Of a DNA stretch of 8,087 nucleotides, positions 5,279 to 8,087 are shown piece by piece (the first letter of the stretch is position 1; each line of letters begins with the position of its first letter). The notes beneath the pieces were generated by a model that was not told the origin of the DNA, searched no databases, and was given only the letters and a program-made list of their open reading frames with translations. Location of the stretch: the NCBI GenBank assembly GCA_946221495.1, contig CAMIFA010000199.1, positions 1 to 8,087 on the forward strand, given 5' to 3'. This stretch comes from an uncultured cyanobacterium (GTDB lineage Bacteria > Cyanobacteriota > Cyanobacteriia > Cyanobacteriales > Chroococcidiopsidaceae). The position numbers and the translations under genes are program-made.

Positions 5279-7036
5279 TTACATTCGTTCAACTACAAAA
5301 ATCCCTAGTAGTGACAACCCCAGCTTTAAAGTTCTAGCTGTCAAATTGCATAGCACCAATCGAGATATTCGCAAAGGTTCCTCGGCTGCAAGTACGGGAC
5401 AGCGATCATAAAATTGGTTAAATTTCTGGCTAAGTTCAAATAAATACTGACAAAGGCGGTTAGGTAGTAAATCTGCTTCCAGATCACCGATAATTTCGCT
5501 TAATTGTAATAACTGCTTGGCAAGAATTAATTCAGTTTCCTCTTGTAAAAGAATATTAGCATCTGCTCCTAGCTGCTCAAAATCAATTTGTCCTTTACGG
5601 CTAATTCCCTGAATTCGCACATAGGCATAAAGCATATAAGGCGCTGTATTGCCTTGGAGTGCTAGCATTTTGTCGTAACTAAAAATGTAGTTACTAGTGC
5701 GGTTTTGACTCAAGTCGGCATACTTAACTGCACTAATCCCAACTGCTTTAGCGACAGCCTCTATAAATTCCTCAGTTTCCTGGCGATTTTCTGCTTGCAA
5801 TCTCGCTGCCAAATCAGCACGAGCCCGAGCGATCGCTTCATCCAGTAAATCTCGTAGCCTTACTGTTTCTCCAGAACGAGTTTTTAATTTCTTCCCGCCT
5901 TCCCCTAGCACTAACCCAAATGGCACATGGACAATTTCAACTCCATCAGGAATCCACCCAGCGCGACGAGCTACCTGGAAAACTTGGGCAAAATGATTTG
6001 CTTGTCCAGCATCTGTGACATATATCAGTCTATTCCCCTGATCCTGTTGTATTCGGTAACGAATTGCTGCTAAGTCGGTTGTGGCATAATTATATCCGCC
6101 GTCAGATTTCTGAATAATTAGGGGTAGCGGTTCACCTTCTTTGTTAGTAAACCCTTCCAAGAAAACGCACTTTGCTCCCGCGTCTTCTACCAGTAATCCC
6201 AAGCGCTCCAGCTCTTCCACTACTGCTGGTAGTAACGGGTTGTAAAAAGATTCTCCGCGTTCAATTAATTTGACATCCAGTAAGTCATAAATTTGTTGAA
6301 ACTCCCGCCTGGATTGTTCACATAGTAGTTGCCAAGCTCTCAGTGTATCTTCGGCTCCTGCCTGTAATCGCACTACTTCCTGCCGTGCAGTCTCCCGAAA
6401 ATTCTCATCCTCATCAAATCGCTGTTTTGCCTTGCGATACAGTGTTACTAAATCTCCTAAATCTAATGCATTGGCAACGGTTAATGCTTCTGGGTGTGCT
6501 TCCCGCAAATAAGCAATTAACATCCCAAACTGAGTACCCCAATCACCAACATGATTTAATCGTAAAACGTCATGACCTCGAAACTCTAATACACGGGCGA
6601 TACAATCTCCAATAATTGTGGAGCGCAAATGTCCTACGTGCATCTCCTTAGCAATATTAGGGCTAGAAAAATCCACAATCACCCGACGCGGTTCTTCCGC
6701 CGCCGCAACTCCTAAACGCGCATCGAATTGAATCGCACTTAGTTGTGTTTCTAGGTAGGCTGGTTTAAGAGTCAGATTGATAAAACCCGCTCCAGCTACA
6801 GTCGGTTGTTCGCAGATATTACCTACATTTAATTGCTCAACTAGTTGTTCGGCGATCGCTCGCGGTTTTTGCCCCAACTGCTTTGCCAAAGATAAGGCAA
6901 CATTCGATTGATAATCACCAAACTTGGGATTACTAGCAGGCACTAACATCGGATCTATTCCAGCATAGTCAGAACCAAAGGCAGCAACCAAAGCTTGCTC
7001 AAATTGATGTCTTAGTTGCTCTATTGCAGGATTCAT
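5279..7036 (-). CDS. argS: Arginyl-tRNA synthetase
   Basis: This 585-residue class I aminoacyl-tRNA synthetase charges tRNA-Arg with arginine using ATP in the cytoplasm. The N-terminal domain that contacts the tRNA D-loop spans about residues 1-90. The catalytic core begins near VDFSSPNIAKEMHVGHLRST (121-140), in which HVGH (133-136) is the HIGH motif. LNHVGDWGTQFG (160-171), SDGGYNYATTDLAA (311-324) and YVTDAGQANHF (339-349) are typical ArgRS blocks. KKLKTRSGE (382-390) replaces the usual KMSKS, as is common in this enzyme. The C-terminal DALR anticodon-binding domain runs from about 465 to the end, ending in ERM as in related proteins. Length matches bacterial ArgRS, with no frameshift. The ATG gives the expected MNPAIEQL start; no clear Shine-Dalgarno sequence is visible. 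It lies 44 bp after nadC on the same strand, so co-transcription is possible. I saw no strong terminator in the 23-bp gap to the convergent gene. Confidence 0.97.
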   Translation of the reverse strand: MNPAIEQLRHQFEQALVAAFGSDYAGIDPMLVPASNPKFGDYQSNVALSLAKQLGQKPRAIAEQLVEQLNVGNICEQPTVAGAGFINLTLKPAYLETQLSAIQFDARLGVAAAEEPRRVIVDFSSPNIAKEMHVGHLRSTIIGDCIARVLEFRGHDVLRLNHVGDWGTQFGMLIAYLREAHPEALTVANALDLGDLVTLYRKAKQRFDEDENFRETARQEVVRLQAGAEDTLRAWQLLCEQSRREFQQIYDLLDVKLIERGESFYNPLLPAVVEELERLGLLVEDAGAKCVFLEGFTNKEGEPLPLIIQKSDGGYNYATTDLAAIRYRIQQDQGNRLIYVTDAGQANHFAQVFQVARRAGWIPDGVEIVHVPFGLVLGEGGKKLKTRSGETVRLRDLLDEAIARARADLAARLQAENRQETEEFIEAVAKAVGISAVKYADLSQNRTSNYIFSYDKMLALQGNTAPYMLYAYVRIQGISRKGQIDFEQLGADANILLQEETELILAKQLLQLSEIIGDLEADLLPNRLCQYLFELSQKFNQFYDRCPVLAAEEPLRISRLVLCNLTARTLKLGLSLLGIFVVERM

Positions 7037-7080
7037 ATAATATTTGTAGTTTTTATGACAAGTCAGGAGTATTCTAGCTC

Positions 7081-7947
7081 TTAGCTCCTACCTACCATCT
7101 TCATACTTAAATCGAGCCATTTAGATTGAGTAACCGGAGCGCTGCTGGAAATATAGTCTACGCCTGTTTCTGCTACGCCACGAATAGTTTCTAGAGTAAT
7201 GTTGCCAGAGGCTTCAATTCTAATCCTGCTGCTATGCTGGCGAATTATCTGAACTGCCTGAAGCATCATATCAAGTGGCATATTATCCAACATAATGATG
7301 TCAGCTTGATGCTCTACTGCTTCTTTCACTTGTTCTAGAGTTTCCGTTTCTACTTCTATTGTTAAAGGATAAGGAATTCGTCTTCGAATGCAGGCGATCG
7401 CGCTTCCTATACCACCAGCCGCCGCAATGTGATTATCTTTAATCATCACAGCGTCGTCTAGCCCCATGCGGTGGTTGATTGCTCCTCCCACCAGGGTTGC
7501 GTACTTCTCTAATATTCTTAAACCTGGTGTAGTTTTGCGCGTATCTACCAGTTGTGTAGATAAATCAGCAATCTTCTCCGCATACTCACGAGTCAAAGTT
7601 GCAATCCCACTTAGGCGCATCGCTATGTTTAAAGCAACTCGTTCTCCTGTTAGTAAAGCTTCCAAGGAACCTTCAAGATGAGCCACTACCTGTCCAGGCT
7701 CACACAATTCTCCTTCAGAGGCAACAGCAACGAAGTTAACCTTTTCGTTTAAAAGCTGAAATACTCTTGCCGCTATCGGCAATCCTGCAATAATTCCTGA
7801 TGCCTTAGCCACCCATTGGGCTTGTGCTGTAACTTCTGCTCCTAACATTTGTGTTGTGCGATCGCCCCGCCCAATATCTTCTAACAACCAGCTACGTAAA
7901 AGAGGATCTAACACTAATAAGGGTGGCAAACCAGCAACTGTTTTCAC
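7081..7947 (-). CDS. nadC: Nicotinate-nucleotide pyrophosphorylase (quinolinate phosphoribosyltransferase)
   Basis: This 288-residue enzyme converts quinolinate and phosphoribosyl pyrophosphate to nicotinate mononucleotide, CO2 and pyrophosphate, the step in de novo NAD synthesis after NadA. Recognisable blocks are EDIGRGDRTT (23-32), GERVALNIAMRLSGIAT (101-117), DTRKTTPGLR (135-144), the substrate-binding H159-R160 in INHRMGL, MIKDNH with K170 (168-173), IEVET (197-201), IIMLDNM (217-223) and EASGNI (245-250). The N-terminal alpha/beta sandwich (about 1-115) and the C-terminal barrel are both complete and length is normal. The start is GTG at 7945-7947; an in-frame TGA at 7951-7953 closes the frame directly upstream, so no longer form is possible. 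It is followed 44 bp later by argS. No other nad gene is in the window. A plus-strand promoter about 100 bp upstream points the other way. Confidence 0.96.
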   Translation of the reverse strand: MKTVAGLPPLLVLDPLLRSWLLEDIGRGDRTTQMLGAEVTAQAQWVAKASGIIAGLPIAARVFQLLNEKVNFVAVASEGELCEPGQVVAHLEGSLEALLTGERVALNIAMRLSGIATLTREYAEKIADLSTQLVDTRKTTPGLRILEKYATLVGGAINHRMGLDDAVMIKDNHIAAAGGIGSAIACIRRRIPYPLTIEVETETLEQVKEAVEHQADIIMLDNMPLDMMLQAVQIIRQHSSRIRIEASGNITLETIRGVAETGVDYISSSAPVTQSKWLDLSMKMVGRS

Positions 7948-8048
7948 AATTCACTTAACTTACTGATGAATATATAGAAATAATTTAGCTTAAAACCTTT
8001 ATAGATAGAGGCTTTCAGAAAACTTCAAAACATTTTCCAAGAAAAAGC

Positions 8049-8077
8049 TTGACACATTGAGTCAGGGTTGTTAGATT
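8049..8077 (+). promoter_or_regulatory. Near-consensus sigma70-type promoter reading out of the window
   Basis: A perfect -35 box TTGACA (8049-8054) is followed after exactly 17 bp by TAGATT (8072-8077), which matches four of six bases of the -10 consensus. The start site would lie near 8084, so the transcribed gene is beyond the right edge. It diverges from nadC. The gene it drives cannot be identified from the few remaining bases. Confidence 0.55.
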
Positions 8078-8087
8078 AATAAAGCGC

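Noticed and set aside
6343..6615. Plus-strand open frame of 90 codons inside argS.
   Set aside because: It lies opposite the conserved ArgRS catalytic core and has no independent coding signs.
7466..7681. Plus-strand open frame of 71 codons inside nadC.
   Set aside because: It is antisense to the conserved nadC catalytic blocks (DTRKT and the INHRMGL region).

Overview
The window looks like the chromosome of a cyanobacterium. The palindrome GCGATCGC (HIP1, a cyanobacterial hallmark) occurs 11 times between 1756 and 7865. There is a DUF1818 gene, a family I know only from cyanobacteria, and the transposase debris at the left edge resembles elements common in cyanobacteria. The content is mostly core or conserved genes. 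I did not find a convincing new multi-gene system.

Left edge (1-992): no intact gene. Bases 1-606 hold a decayed IS701-like transposase with two nonsense codons, two single-base frameshifts and a large internal deletion. Bases 607-992 hold unassigned sequence with one open stretch on the minus strand that lacks a start codon. This zone has no HIP1 sites, unlike the rest of the window.

Minus-strand block (991-3951): an intrinsic terminator, a tRNA-Pro(GGG) with a plausible promoter, a DUF1818 protein, a small exported protein of unknown function, and a lipoprotein with two phospholipase D-type HKD motifs, an EF-hand-like calcium loop and a C-terminal ComEA-like helix-hairpin-helix domain. The exported protein and the lipoprotein are co-directional, 123 bp apart, and both predicted to leave the cytoplasm.

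Central and right part (3952-8087): a 140-bp divergent intergenic region with an 8/8 inverted repeat separates the lipoprotein gene from a plus-strand IscS/NifS-type cysteine desulfurase. That gene converges on argS (arginyl-tRNA synthetase), which lies 44 bp downstream of nadC (quinolinate phosphoribosyltransferase); nadC and argS may be co-transcribed. At the far right a near-consensus sigma70-type promoter points out of the window. Linked housekeeping themes are NAD biosynthesis, sulfur mobilisation and translation (argS, tRNA-Pro), but nothing here shows that these genes act as one pathway.
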